A stretch of DNA of 64,000 nucleotides from assembly GCA_010279815.1 (NCBI GenBank), contig QEOQ01000106.1:341750-405749 (forward strand), given 5' to 3'. The DNA comes from Brachionus plicatilis (Eukaryota > Rotifera > Eurotatoria > Ploima > Brachionidae). A program made the position numbers and the translations under genes. Every line of letters starts with the position of its first letter. Within the stretch, counting starts at the first letter, position 1. The notes under the pieces are model-generated. The model was not told where the DNA came from, did no database searches, and was given only the letters and a program-made list of their open reading frames with translations. Below, in pieces: positions 1 to 11,133 of this stretch.

Positions 1-80
1 AATAAAAATAGGGAAAAATAAAAAAGGGGAAAATTTTACAGGGAAAATTTTAAAGGGGGAAAAATTAAAACGGGGAAAAT
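1..80. repeat. G4A4/T4 purine-rich tandem repeat
   Basis: Short imperfect tandem units of the form GGGGAAAATTTTA recur about five times at the left edge. It is a simple repeat cut by the window boundary, with no coding potential. Confidence 0.6.
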
Positions 81-1243
81 CTATAATTTACCAAATTGTT
101 TGGCAAGCATCTAATAATTAGGCTTTTTAGATCCTTTGTCTTAAAATTCCTCATATTTTTGCATGATTAAAAAAATTTTCTCAAAAAATTAATAAAATTT
201 AAATTTTTAAAATGGACATCAATTGGATCCATTATAGCAGACTGATTATTTGATGTCTTTTGGTTTGTTGAACCGTAATTTGAAGTTCATGATCATGCTC
301 ACTAAATCAAAACTAAATTAATTAAAATCTCAATAAATATGATGAATTAAGTTTTTTTAATTTCTTTTTTAATTAAAAATTAAATGTTTAATACTCCTGT
401 AAAGTATTCCTGGTGTTGTACTAAATGTTGTAGATTCTTTTCTTTATTTAAATGTTACTAAAGCTACATGTAATTTAAGAAGTAAAAAATAAAAAATACT
501 TTATTTGATTCTTTTTAAAGATATTTAATAATTGTAAATTTTGTTAAACTTAAAAATCATGATCGATTTTTTTTTTAAAATTATATTTTTTTTTTCATAA
601 AATTTAAAAGATAAATTTTTCGAGTAGAATTTGTGATCTATACATCACTAAATTGACAAGTTTCAAATTTTTTTAAACCTTAAATAAATCTCATACAGCA
701 ACAACTTCTAATGATTTTTTTTTGAAGGTTATAAAATTGGTTTTTCATTAAATGATCAAGCTAGGATTTTTTTAATTGTCAACATTATCTATAAAAAAAT
801 GTCCTAAATAAAAATTTTTGATTTTTTCTATATTTCCTTTTTTCCTTTAATTTGTAAAATAAATAAGAAAAATTATATTAAGCATTTTTTTTTGTTGCCC
901 ATGAGGCTTTAACTTTAAAAAATAATAAAATATTTCATAAAAAAACAAAAATTAAAATCGCTATTCTGATCATGTAAAATTCACCATGTGTTTTTTTTGT
1001 TCCCGTATGATAAAGTGGTTTAGGCTCACTCCTGATGTGCTGAATACATCATCCACTAAACACAATATTAGAAAATTACAAGAATCCAAAATTCTTAAAT
1101 TAATAGTTAAGAAAAAATTATTGAAATACAGAAAAATTGAACAAATGATAATTAAAAATCTAAGATAAGAAATCTCATTTTTGAGACATACATTGATTTT
1201 ATAACCAACATTTGTTTGGTTTCCAATTTGATCCAGCCTTGAA
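81..1243. other. AT-rich intergenic stretch, no gene seen
   Basis: Homopolymer-rich intergenic DNA. A 60-codon open frame at 986-1168 has lysine/isoleucine-rich content typical of random AT-rich sequence, no recognisable domain and no splice partner, so I do not call it a gene. Confidence 0.5.
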
Positions 1244-1252
1244 TATATAAAG
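1244..1252 (+). promoter_or_regulatory. TATA box of the first cystatin gene
   Basis: TATATAAAG lies 45 bases before the ATG at 1297. That spacing suits a TATA-driven start about 30 bases downstream with a very short 5' UTR. The second cystatin gene has a TATAAAA at a similar distance, which supports the reading. Confidence 0.55.
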
Positions 1253-1296
1253 GGAATATTTTTTGATCAAAATAAAAAAGAGAATTAAATCATACA

Positions 1297-1700
1297 ATGT
1301 TGAAATTTGTTACCATTTGTCTCAGTCTTTTAGTTGCCGTCCAAGCTTTGTCCTTGGCCAAGTACGCCATTACTGAGGATGTTCAAGATTTGGCCAGATG
1401 GGCTGCTCCAAAAATGGCCCCATACACCCAAATCCAAGGTCAATACACTGTCTTGACTGTCAGAAATTTACAAGTAACAAACAACAACTACCATTTTACT
1501 CTGGATCTTTTGGTCCAAGATTTGGACTACAAATATTTGGTAAATAAATTTTATTTTTTCTAACTAAAATGAATTAAAATTTAATTTAATTTTATTTTTA
1601 GTTCCGATCATGTGACCTGAGCATTAACTATCAATCATCAACTAATGCCAAAGAAATAGTTGGAACCCCGAAATGTGGTCCTCATCCAAACTATCAATAA
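1297..1700 (+). CDS. secreted cystatin-like protein, divergent, probably not inhibitory
   Basis: Two exons, 1297-1539 and 1602-1700, joined in phase 0 across a 62-nt GT..AG intron, give 113 residues. Residues 1-17 are a hydrophobic signal peptide. The body aligns end to end with the cystatin at 53760-54176: the VRNL stretch, FT(L/I)DLLVQ, FRSCDL, KEIVGTPKCG, and the same intron site just before FRSC. Cystatins block papain-like cysteine proteases with a QxVxG loop and a PW hairpin. Here QVVNG is replaced by QVTNN (residues 59-63) and PW by SS (residues 93-94), and the loop region is two residues shorter. The disulfide pair (C85, C106) is kept. I infer a folded, secreted paralogue with lost or changed inhibition. 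An AATAAA at 1696-1701 overlaps the stop codon. Confidence 0.85.
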
Positions 1701-1775
1701 ATTTTTTCTACTTCATTAAATTAATTTTTTAAAATAAAAATAAAAAAAAATATTTTTTATTTTTTTTATTTAAAA

Positions 1776-2318
1776 TTATATAAGATTTGCTTCAGAGCGC
1801 AAATATTCGCCGATGTCGGCCTGATGAAAAGCAACAATGCTCATCGGATCGGCATGTCTACACTCTGCTGTAGATTTGGCACTGGCTCCGAAGCCAAGAG
1901 GCACATCTGACATGGAGTAAACAACCACTCCCTGGTATTGTGTGGTGTCGTCCGTGATGCGTCCCAGTCCGGATTTCATCACATGATGACCGTACAAAAA
2001 TTGCTGTTCAGCGCTAGGCTTGACCCAAATTTTGTGTTTGGCATATGGTGCCAGAAAGTCTAGAGCGGTGACGTTTAGGCGGAATTTTTTAGTTTTTGAA
2101 AATTTTCCAAAACATGTGCCAAAACTGATCAGTTCTTTTCTTGGAAAGTGGGCAGCTTTTTTCATTATTTCTTCTTTGCAATAATAAACTCTGTCTCGAT
2201 GCAATCTAAAGCAGTACAAGCCGTCCGATCTGTCCAAGAGAAGTTTTACATTGTCGCCAATGTATTTGGTCAGTTTTTCAAAAAAATTTTTTGTCTCCTC
2301 TTCGGTCAATGGTCTCAT
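1776..2318 (-). CDS. NIP7: 60S ribosome biogenesis factor NIP7
   Basis: Single-exon, 180-residue protein, the same length as the human protein. It starts MRPLTEEE; four further in-frame codons upstream lack an ATG and were left out. Colinear family landmarks include the YCFRLH..RVYY segment, [18 protein letters not shown], a C-terminal PUA domain with [24 protein letters not shown] and the FHQADIGEY tail. NIP7 acts in the nucleolus in pre-rRNA 27S processing and 60S assembly through its PUA domain. It converges on the upstream cystatin with only 75 bases between stop codons. An AATAAA on its strand sits directly after the stop (TTTATT at 1765-1770), so the two transcripts probably overlap at their 3' ends. 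Confidence 0.97.
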   Translation of the reverse strand: MRPLTEEETKNFFEKLTKYIGDNVKLLLDRSDGLYCFRLHRDRVYYCKEEIMKKAAHFPRKELISFGTCFGKFSKTKKFRLNVTALDFLAPYAKHKIWVKPSAEQQFLYGHHVMKSGLGRITDDTTQYQGVVVYSMSDVPLGFGASAKSTAECRHADPMSIVAFHQADIGEYLRSEANLI

Positions 2319-3137
2319 TTCTACAATCAAAAATTATTTGTTTTTATAATTTACTAAAGGGTTTTTCTTGTTTTTTTCACTCAAAGGGCTTTACTCCTTT
2401 GAATTATCAATTTAATAAAAATAAATTAAAATTTTATTGCTCATAAAAAAATGAGAAAATTTCAGTTGAAATTTTTGTATAGTCTGAATGACCAAAAATG
2501 TAAGGATAAGGTCGCTTATGATCAGAGAAAAAATTTTAAAAAAATTAAATTTTAAAAATCGGTCATTTTTTTGAATAATTTTATTTGAATTTAAATTTTT
2601 TGACTCTTTAAAAAATTTATTATATCAAATATTTATCAATATAGTTAAATATTGTTGCTAATAACTCAAAAATTGAAAAAAGTATTATCTTTGAGTCATT
2701 CAAAATATTCTCTATTTTCAGAATCTGTTTAAATCATTTAATCTCATGGTTGCCTATGACTAGATTCTATAAAACAAAATGATTTTCTTAATATCCTAAA
2801 TATTACTATCTTTTTTTTATTTTTTTTAAAAAAATACAAATTCAAGTTCAAAAATGTAAAATTTTTGTGATTTATTAAAACGTAAAAGTTCCATGAAAGA
2901 AATATTAGGGTAAAATATTGAAATAAATTTAGGGTTGAAAATATTTGACCCCCCCCTGAATTTTCGGTATTCTTGGGTTTTCACTTAAGCAGATAAGGAA
3001 ATTTAAATAATTTAAATTTATTAAATTTGTCATCTTTTTAACAAAATACCTTAATTGTAAATCAAATTCAACCAAAACCAAATCAAAATGGAAAAGAGGG
3101 TGATATTTCAAAGAAAAAAAAAATTTTAACTTTTAGC
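2319..3137. other. intergenic, no gene seen
   Basis: AT-rich spacer upstream of NIP7. The first bases (2319-2340) look like a splice acceptor followed by ATG, so NIP7 may have a non-coding 5' exon. Nothing else is recognisable. Confidence 0.4.
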
Positions 3138-3480
3138 AGAGTTATTGCAGAGACTAAAAATGAGGGATACAAAGTTTGAATCAGTTGGCACAATTTGCGG
3201 AACAATTCTTTAATTTAAATTTAAAATTTTTTTTTCAGCTCTAAAATTGACATTGGCAATTTACAAATTAGTCAAACTCAATTAAATTAATTTAAAAATA
3301 TTTATAAGAATGTGTAAAAAAAATTCAAAATTTCTCAAAATATTTGACAAAAATTTTCTTTAATTTGAATTACCTTTAAAATTGTGGAAAACAAATGTTC
3401 AAAAAGTAAAACAATTCGCATCAAAGGATTTGATGCCTTTGATCTTGGAATTTTATCTTTTATCTTTTTAATTAATAAAA
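3138..3480. repeat. dispersed direct repeat N, copy 1
   Basis: This segment recurs nearly unchanged at 5016-5333 in the same orientation. It begins with a GCAGAGTTATTGCAGAGAC core and ends with the shared GGATTTGATGCCTTTGATC. The two copies flank elements A1 and the 150-bp mariner MITE. It is an interspersed element of unknown class or a local duplication. Confidence 0.7.
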
Positions 3481-3835
3481 CAAACTAATTTTCATCAAAA
3501 AAAAATTTTTTTATTTATAAGTCGTAAAAATCGTTCCTAAAATGTATCAGCTGATACAAACTTTATTTTTAAGATCTTAGTTAGCCTTTTGATTTGATAT
3601 TATTTAGAATAAAATTTAAATTTTATTTTAGGTTAAACTTAAATTCTATATAATGTGTTTCATTCAATTAACTAAAGATGCTTTTTAATATTTTTGTATT
3701 TTTTTATTCTCACTTAATACTTAAATTCTTGGTGAAAATTCATAGATTTTTTTTTCGTAGAATAGTTATTTCAAAGAGTTATTTTCAAAGAAATTTTTTA
3801 AAGGGAAAAAATAAAGTTAAATAATTCAAATAAAT

Positions 3836-4334
3836 GGCAAATTGAAGTTTCCAGAAAATTTTAGATCAAAAAGATCATTTAAAATTTTAAAAATTAGAAT
3901 TTAACTAGACATGTTATGTCTAATAATGGTTCATTATCAAATTAACATGAAAATGATTGATATCTAATTTATTTAACAAAAACAATCAATAATTTAAATA
4001 ATTCAAAGTATGTTTATTCAGAAATTCAAATTCATAACTTTTATATTCATTTATTCAAACTAAAATAATTTTATTTTTCAACTGAAACAAATTATAAATT
4101 TGAAACATTTAATATTTTTGTCTTTAAAAGTAAGATTTATTAAAATCAATTAAAAAATTTAAATCTATTAAAGTTCAATAAAAAGGGGCATTTTAAAATT
4201 TTAAATATTAAAATAAACTTGAAATAACATGTCAAGTAATAGCTTAGTAAAAAAAATTTTTTTCTATATTATTGAAAAAAATATCATATTTTATACCTTG
4301 ATATTTTAATCTTGATCTCAAACCTCAATTTGCC
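3836..4334. mobile_element. palindromic MITE family A, copy 1
   Basis: Ends are GGCAAATTGAAGTTT on the left and the inverted CCTCAATTTGCC on the right. Flanks AAATAAAT and AAATAAAA match at 7 of 8 bases, consistent with an 8-bp target duplication. The interior matches copies at 32880, 39233, 40413 and 63336, including an ATGTTATGTC palindrome. No open frame is present, so it is non-autonomous. Confidence 0.75.
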
Positions 4335-4553
4335 AAATAAAATATCATTTTTTATCAGAATAAAAATTTCTCATAATTTTTCATTGACAAAAAATTGCAA
4401 AAAAAATTAAATTATTTTTTCTTTAAATTTTCCTATTAAAGTATATAATTTTCCTTTAATCAAAATTAAAAAAAAAATTAAATTATTTTTTCTTTAAATT
4501 TTCCTATTAAAGTATATAACATAATTTCTTTGAAAAAAAAAATTATATTAATA

Positions 4554-4703
4554 CAGTACTGCTACGAAAAACTGTTTTTACGTGAAATTACGTAAAATTA
4601 CGTAATTTCACGTAATTTTACGTAATTACGTTATTCAGTTTTTACGTGAAATTACGTAATTTCACGTAATTTCACGTAAAAACAGTTTTTCGTAGCAGTA
4701 CTG
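4554..4703. mobile_element. 150-bp Tc1/mariner-type MITE, near-perfect hairpin
   Basis: Inverted repeats begin CAGTACTGCTACGAAAAACT at both ends and are bounded by TA on each side (4552-4553 and 4704-4705). That is the TA target duplication of the Tc1/mariner superfamily. The interior is built of ACGTAAAT/ATTTACGT units and folds back over almost its whole length. No coding capacity. Confidence 0.85.
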
Positions 4704-5015
4704 TATATTTCTTTAAAATATTTTTCTATTCTATGAATTGACACATCATCAAATTTTTTATGTTTATTTTTTTTTTAAACTTTAAAATTTTCTTCCCCTA
4801 AAAAGGAGGTTAATTCAACTGATAATTAAATTCTGGTGAAATTTTCTGGCATTGTGAATTTTGGAGAAAAACACAGAAATTTTAATTTGAATTAATTTTT
4901 TTTACTTCGAGTAAAAAAATTATTCTGCAAAATTTACCAGCCGATAAAACTTTCGTGTCACCCAAATTTAAATTCTGCAAAAACTCTGCAATTCTGCAAA
5001 TCATTAGATTTTAAA

Positions 5016-5333
5016 TTGCAGAGTTATTGCAGAGACTAAAAATGAGTGATACAAATTTTGAATAGGTTGGCAAATTTTGCAGAACAATTCTTAGACTCAT
5101 AGGAAAAAAATTGCGGCTGGCAAATTTTCAAAATAGCCAAACTCAATTAAATTAATTTGAAAATACTTGTTAGAATGGGTAAAAAAAATTCAAAATTTCT
5201 CAAAATATTTGAAAAAAATTTGCTTTAATTTGAATTACCTTTAAAATTGTGGAAAACAAATGTTCAAAAAGTAAAACAATTCGCATCAAAGGATTTGATG
5301 CCTTTGATCTTGGAATTTTATTATTTTTCTTTT
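5016..5333. repeat. dispersed direct repeat N, copy 2
   Basis: Second copy of the 3138-3480 repeat, same orientation, with small internal indels near 5060-5110. It ends at the same GGATTTGATGCCTTTGATC boundary, then AT-rich sequence leads to the 3' UTR of LUC7L3. Confidence 0.7.
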
Positions 5334-5556
5334 AAATTAATAAAAACATCTCATTTTCAAGAAGAACAAAAAATAATTTTTTTACCTAAAACAGTAGTGG
5401 TGGTGTAGTAGAGAGATCAAACATTTATTTTATCATCATCTTCTTTTTATTACATATTTATTGATTTTTTTTTTGGATTTTTTTAGAACTAACAAAAAAT
5501 TAAATCATTTTATTTGTTTTAAAAGAGTTTTAGTTTACACTTTTTAGTCAATCTAA

Positions 5557-8500
5557 TTAATCATCGTCGGCTTCGCCCTCTTCCTTTTCGTCATCTCTGG
5601 GCACCTTCTGAACAAGATTGTCGACGAGGCTCAAAAACTCGTCAGTCTCTTTCTCGATCTGTTTGCTCTTGTGTTCGTCGGGGCCGTTCTCGGCCTTGAG
5701 CACCTTGCGCTCCTTGCTTCTAGACCTGGACCTAGTTCTCTTGGCGCGGTGGTCGGGGCGCTTGTCGCGCTCCGAGCCGTTCCGCTTGGCCGACTGGCGG
5801 CCTGACGGCGACCTGCTGCTGCGCCTGTCGCGCCGATGCCTCTGGTGTCTGTCGCGCTCCCTCTCCCGCTCTTTTTCGCGCATCTCCCTCTCCTTCTCCC
5901 GCTTCTCCAGCTCTTCCAGCCGCTTTTTTCTGATCTCCTCCCAAGCGGCGCGCAGCTTCGCATAGCCCTGGTGCTGCTTGCCCATGTTGTGCTCTTCGAT
6001 CCTGGACTGGGCGTCGTTTATGATCAGAAACGAGCCGCAGATGTTGCACACTTCCATTTGTTTGTTGTCGGCATTGTTGAACGCCAGGTCTAGCTGCTAA
6101 GAGAAAGTTAGATCGATGAGGCAAGACAATAGGTACTTACCATCTCGAGGCCTTTGTACTCGCTTTTGAACACCTCACATTTGTCCAGAGTGCGCTGCGC
6201 TTCTTCTATGCGGCCCTCTTCGCCCAGACTCTCCGCTTCTTTGATCAAGGCGTTTATTTTCTCCTTGAGCTCCGCTGCCCGCTCTCGCTTCGAGTCCAGC
6301 GGGTGTCTCTAAGACAAAAAGTTAGTCACTGTAATTTAATTTTATTGCAAGTTAGAAAGAGCACACACACACACAGAAAAATGTTGATCGTGTCAATCTT
6401 TCTGATTTAAAAAGAAAATTTTTGCACAGTCACCCAATTTGGATTTCATTTTTTTATAATTTTTTTATAATTTTTTTTTGTGGAGATTTAAATAAAGCAA
6501 CAGGTTTAAGACTCTATATTAAAATAGCAGACAAAAAAATAGCGAGTTCAAAATAGCTTATTTAATAAGTAAATTTTTTTTAGATGGCTACTAATCAATT
6601 AGATTCTTTGATTGATACGTTTGATAATTTATAACTAGCTACTGTTATTTTATTACTTTATTACAAAAAAATAAACTTCAATTATCTATCGATGGATATT
6701 TTTTTCGAATAAACTATGAGAGTGAATCTAAAGTTACTTAAAGTTTTTCCAATACATTGTATTAGACAACAGAATACAAGAGATAATGAAAGAATATTCG
6801 TTAGAAAATTTCAATAGTTTTTATGAAAGTTTGAGTAAATTATTAAAATAATAATAAAATATTAATAATTTTAATAATTAATATTAAATATTAATTATTA
6901 AACGGTCAGGTTCTAAAAGCATATTTTTCAGGAAAATCGAAAAAAACAGTAGTTGAGCACCTAAAAATATCGAATTCTATAGTTTAATCTAAAAATTCTA
7001 TTAAAAAGAATTCTATTAGAATTCTATTCTATTAAAGAATACAAATTTGACAAATTTGTTAAAAATCACATGATTTAAAGAGATTTTTTAAGAAAAATAA
7101 AGCAATAAAATAAAAAATTAAAACCATAGATTTGTTCAGAATTTTGTCTAGATTTAAAAAAAAAAAAATAAATCGGTTTATAATTAATCCCTCGGAGGAG
7201 ATACGATTTAAACCAGAAAAAACACATTTTTTTCCTTTTTTTAGCCAACAAAAACCGCCACACCCTTTTTTTTTCTAAATTACATTAGCTTGTAGAGAAT
7301 TTTATACTCTTTCAGAATATATATACTTTTTTAGTATTTTTAAGTTTTATCTTTGAGATTTTGAGTCTAAAATAACAACAACTTTTTAAAGGGTTTGCTA
7401 TCTTTGGAACCCTGGGTGTAAAAAATTTTTTTTTTGCCCCCTTCAAAAAAATTTTTTTTTTGGGGTTTTCGAGGGCGTAGATTACGAATTTTGAGTCAAA
7501 AATGTGAAATTCAGATAGCACTAAAGTTTTGAATTTCGTGAACCTTACTTTTAGAATTTGTCTTTTTAAATTTTATTTTAAAAAATGGCAAAATGTAAAA
7601 TTTTTTTCTAATGTAATATTTTTATTTAACATTTAGAATACTAAATAAATTGGGAGAGTTTTTTTTTAAATTTCTTAAGTATTGCGCAAAAAATCTAAAA
7701 ATATGAAAATATATGACCTCATTTAGAGTTTGCAGTCCAAGTATGGTCACCACAAAACGTCACGGGAATGACCCTACTTGAAAAAATTCAACGCAGAGTA
7801 TCGAAAGTGCCAATTGCAACGAGGAACATGAACTATTCGGAACGTCTAGTTAAAATGAATCTCACTACTTTCGAAACAAGAAGAAAAAGAGGAGATCTGA
7901 TCCAAATGTATAAAATGATCAATTGTCTTGAAAACGTAAAACCTATATCAAAGGCCGACGCTTAGAAATTCAATCGGTATAAATGGCCCAGCTGCCTCAA
8001 CCAGAGGACACAGTAAACGTATTAGATCACAAAGTTTCACAGCAAGAGAAATTAACAATTATCACGCCTCAGTTAGTTCTAGAACGAATTTCTTCACAAA
8101 CAGAGTGGCAAGCCTGTGGAATAGCCTTCCAAACAACGTTGTAGAGTCAGAAAATTTAAACAAATTCAAAGCGAGACTAGAAAAGTGGCTAGCAAAAAGT
8201 GAAGAAGAGATGAGTTGAATGAGAACCATTCAGGAAATCGGTCAAAAAAAAAAAACAATATTTTAAGCTTTATATTAACTTCTTAGATTACAATATTTAT
8301 TTAATTATTTAAAAAAGCGTTATAAAAATTTTGTTCCAAATAAATCTACGGAGTACAAGTTCTTACTGCTACAGCTGTATGTTACCACGCTACAGTTTGT
8401 GGATAAGATCCACGCAGTTATACTACTACTACTACTATAAAAATGCAAAATTATTTTCATTTTGCCTAAAAAATCAACATTTCGAATTTAAATTTTGTTC

Positions 8501-10902
8501 AGAAATTACTCAAACCCGGGACTGTGATTTTCAAATGCAAATTGAACAAAATTTCTTCATTTTTTTGATAAATTACTACAACATACTTTGTTGCACCTTT
8601 TTTACCTTAAATAATATTTCTCATGGAAAAAAGACAAAATATAAAGCAGTAAAAGGATTCAAATAGATTTTTGATTTGATTTACTAAAAAAAATAAATTT
8701 TTATTTTATTCTAGGAAAAAAAATGGTGCATAAAAATATATTGCGGTGTTTTTTCTAATTATTTTTGTTAACTTTATTTTTAATTTATCAAAAAATTGGC
8801 ATCTCGAAGTTTAGGATCAAAAAAATCAGATCAAATAGCATTTTTTTAAATAACTTTTGAATGGTATTTAATTAAATCTCTCTGCATAATGCGAAAAGCA
8901 TGCTAAATATTAGATAAGACTCTGCAAAAACTCATTAAAAAATATTTTAATTCAACTGCGCTATTTATTTGCAGATAGTTTGCAGAGTCTTATCTAATAT
9001 TTAGCATTTTGCAGAGAGATTTAATCAAATACCATTCAAAAGTTTCAAAAATTTCAAAAGATATATAGTTAATTTTTGATCCTAAACATCAAGATGCCCA
9101 AAAAGTGAAGAATTTTTGTTCAGTTTGTATTTGAAATTGACAACACCCTCAAACCCTTATTTATGGCATCTTGAAGTTGATGATCAATTCAGAATATCAT
9201 TTCAATTCCAAGACTTTATCCTGAGATATTAACATTAATCTTTATATCAGTTTGAATAATTTAAATTTTAAATGTTTTACATGTTTTGTTGATTTAAAAA
9301 AAAAAATGATTTATTTTTTAAAACCACTTGATAAAATCGAGTTGTTGATTTAATATTATAAAATCTTTTTTGTTGAGTTTCAAAGATTTTCTAAAAATTT
9401 CAAAATTAAAAAAAAATGATTTACCAAATTAAATTAACAATCGATTTTATCAAATGGTTTTTTTCTAATTTTTATTAAATCTACAAAATGATATATTGAA
9501 TTGATCATCAGCTACATGGTGCAAATTACAGGCCAAACAAATTAATTATTTTTCGCTGAACTTAAATTTGCGTTATAAAAAATTTTGTCTTTTCTTTTCT
9601 TTTAAATTTATTTAATTTTACTTTTTTTTTTATTTTTCTCCGATTCATTTTTAATCTGAAGGAAATAATGAATAATTTAAAAAAATATGTTTAAGGCATT
9701 TTAAAGTTAATGATCAATTTTTGATGCTCAAAATGATCAAAACAAGTTTAAAATATGTAATAAATTATTATTCCTTAATAGAATTAATGCAGAGATACAT
9801 TTTTGGTTTTGATTTGATTTGTTAAATCTAAAGGTAAAGCCTGCAAAATTTTATTCACTGAAAATAGGCAACAATTAAAATTTTCAATAATTATAAATAA
9901 TTCTAGCAAACTCAAAATTCAACCAATTTAATAAAAATTAATAAAATTGTCTCAAACTCTGCGATTTAAATTTTTGTTCAAGCACAAAGTGATTTGCAGA
10001 CTTGCAAAGTTTGAGCAGAGACTAAATTTTAATGATACATTTGGCATAATGGGCTTTAAAATAAAATCTATAAATGAAGATATTTTTTTTTAATTTTTAA
10101 AATCACGAGAAGTAACGATGTATAGTAGATTTAGATCGAAAAAAGACTCAAAAAATTAAATTTTTTTTCTAAATTTTGTTTCAACTGGTACATGTTGCGG
10201 CACAGGTTTCAAACCAAAAAAAAATTTCTTTTTCATAAAAATAAGCTCGGTACAGTAAACAAAGTGTTCACTTTTTTTTAACTCTTGAAAATAAATTAGC
10301 GATCTTTTTGCTGTTTTTTTGGGTCTTAAAATTCAGTTTTAAGAATTTTTTTAAACACAAAAAATTTAAAAAATAATTCAAAAATTAGAAAATAATTTTT
10401 TGTGTCTAAAAATTCAAAAATTAGAATGAAATTTTTTTTTTTGCTTTAAAACAGAAAATAAATAAAGAAATAACTTAACAAAATTTTTAATTTTTTTCTG
10501 AAGCCGAAATAGAAGTAAAAAGTAAAATGTGAAGTGTCTTACTTTGTCCGGTGTGGGCTCCACCTGTGTGAGTTGAAGACGCTCATTGCCGCGTCTTATC
10601 TTGCGCTCGACCTCGTTTAGCAGGCTGCGCAGGAAGCGCTCGTACTCTTCCTCGTAGCCGAGGCGGCCAAACCGACTGCTCTTCAGGTACTGCTTTTTGA
10701 GCTCGTCGTCATGTATCTTTGTACAAGGTCCTAAATCAGCACGTGTATTTACAAATAAATCATGCGGACAAAATTCAACTAGATAATACTTGCACACTTC
10801 GTCATCTGTGAACTTGACCTGGTTGACAGACGCGCCTGGCGCAACATTTCTATTCTTGCCCATTAGCTCGTCTAGCAGCGCCGCATTCGATTGAAGCGCC
10901 AT
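5557..10902 (-). CDS. LUC7L3: LUC7-like protein 3, U1 snRNP-associated splicing factor
   Basis: Three exons on the minus strand: 10902-10543, 6308-6141 and 6096-5557, all joined in phase 0, giving 355 residues. Intron 1 is 4234 nt and full of repeats; intron 2 is 44 nt. Residues 8-15 carry LLDELMGK. A CCCH zinc finger follows (C37, C45, C60, H64), then an R/K-rich helix, a coiled coil (about 125-175), the C2H2-type finger MEVCNIC..H..GKQH (C193, C196, H212, H218), and an RE/RS-rich tail ending in acidic residues. LUC7 proteins stabilise U1 snRNP at 5' splice sites in the nucleus. The wording around the second finger (DAQSR..GKQH.GYAK) points to LUC7L3/CROP rather than LUC7L. The ATG is shared head-to-head with GLD2, 231 bp apart. 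Confidence 0.95.
6361..6376. repeat. short CA microsatellite
   Basis: A run of CA dinucleotides just inside the large LUC7L3 intron. Confidence 0.6.
7090..7545. repeat. dispersed repeat J, copy 1
   Basis: This block is partly repeated in inverted orientation at 24985-25310. Shared parts include AAACCATAGATTTGTTCAGA with its flanks, and the TTTTATCTTTGAG to CTTTCAGAATATATA section. It is an interspersed element of unknown class sitting in LUC7L3 intron 1. Confidence 0.5.
7717..8217 (+). pseudogene. 3' fragment of a LINE reverse transcriptase ORF
   Basis: Opens with PHLEFAVQVWSPQN, then LLEKIQRRVSK, TFETRRKRGDLIQMYK and, after a frameshift near 7960, FFTNRVASLWNSLPNNVV and FKARLEKWL before a stop. 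These are the thumb/tail signatures at the C terminus of jockey/CR1-like non-LTR retrotransposon reverse transcriptases. It is 5'-truncated and frameshifted, as is usual for dead LINE copies. It lies antisense inside LUC7L3 intron 1. Related tails lie at 23494-23886. Confidence 0.85.
8518..9148. mobile_element. E/M-family palindromic element with a nested family B element
   Basis: Left end GGGACTGTGATTTTCAAATG and right end inverted TTTGAAATTGACAACACCC. It is flanked by an exact 8-bp duplication TCAAACCC (8510-8517 and 9149-9156). Internal TTGAACAAAA(A)TTCTTC arms match the elements at 13767 and 54880. A complete family B element (8798-9098) has inserted into it. No coding capacity. Confidence 0.8.
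8798..9098. mobile_element. palindromic MITE family B, nested copy
   Basis: Ends GGCATCTCGAAGTTTAGGAT and the inverted ATCCTAAACATCAAGATGCC. Arms carry GATCAAATAG, ACCATTCAAAAG and TGCAGAG(AG) blocks shared with 23147-23419 and 63250-63327. The flanks share only CAAAAA, so the target duplication is decayed. Confidence 0.75.
9165..9522. mobile_element. family B element, subtype 2, decayed right end
   Basis: The left end GGCATCTTGAAGTTGATGAT is intact. The right end keeps TTGAATTGATCATCA but the final GATGCC is mutated. The layout matches the intact copy at 39748-40290. A further degenerate left end starts near 9694. Confidence 0.6.
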
Positions 10903-11133
10903 TTTAACTCTAAAAAGAAAATTTTTTTTCTATTTTATTTAGTCCCAACAAAAAAAATAAATAAAATTTTTCTACACACACACACGCACATATATATATT
11001 TGTAAACTGTGAAATTTTATTTTTTCTTTTCTAATACAGAATTGGTGTGCAGAATTAACCTAACGTTTTGACTAGATGGCATGTTAATTTTAAAAAAAAA
11101 TTTTTCAAATTTTTTTATTATGAATTTTAGAAA
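10903..11133. promoter_or_regulatory. divergent LUC7L3/GLD2 promoter region
   Basis: 231 bases separate the start codons of two divergently transcribed genes. The interval holds a CA/TA microsatellite (10975-10999) and poly-A/T tracts, and no other gene. A shared bidirectional promoter is inferred from geometry only. ATTTTAG just before the GLD2 ATG could be the end of a 5' UTR intron. Confidence 0.6.

Noticed and set aside
986..1168. 60-codon open frame upstream of the first cystatin
   Set aside because: Lysine/isoleucine-rich random composition, no domain, no splice partner and not needed for the cystatin start.
5618..6124. Four further long frames over LUC7L3 exon 3, on both strands
   Set aside because: They are shadows of the GC-richer RE/RS-coding exon. 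Only one frame continues across the spliced exons.
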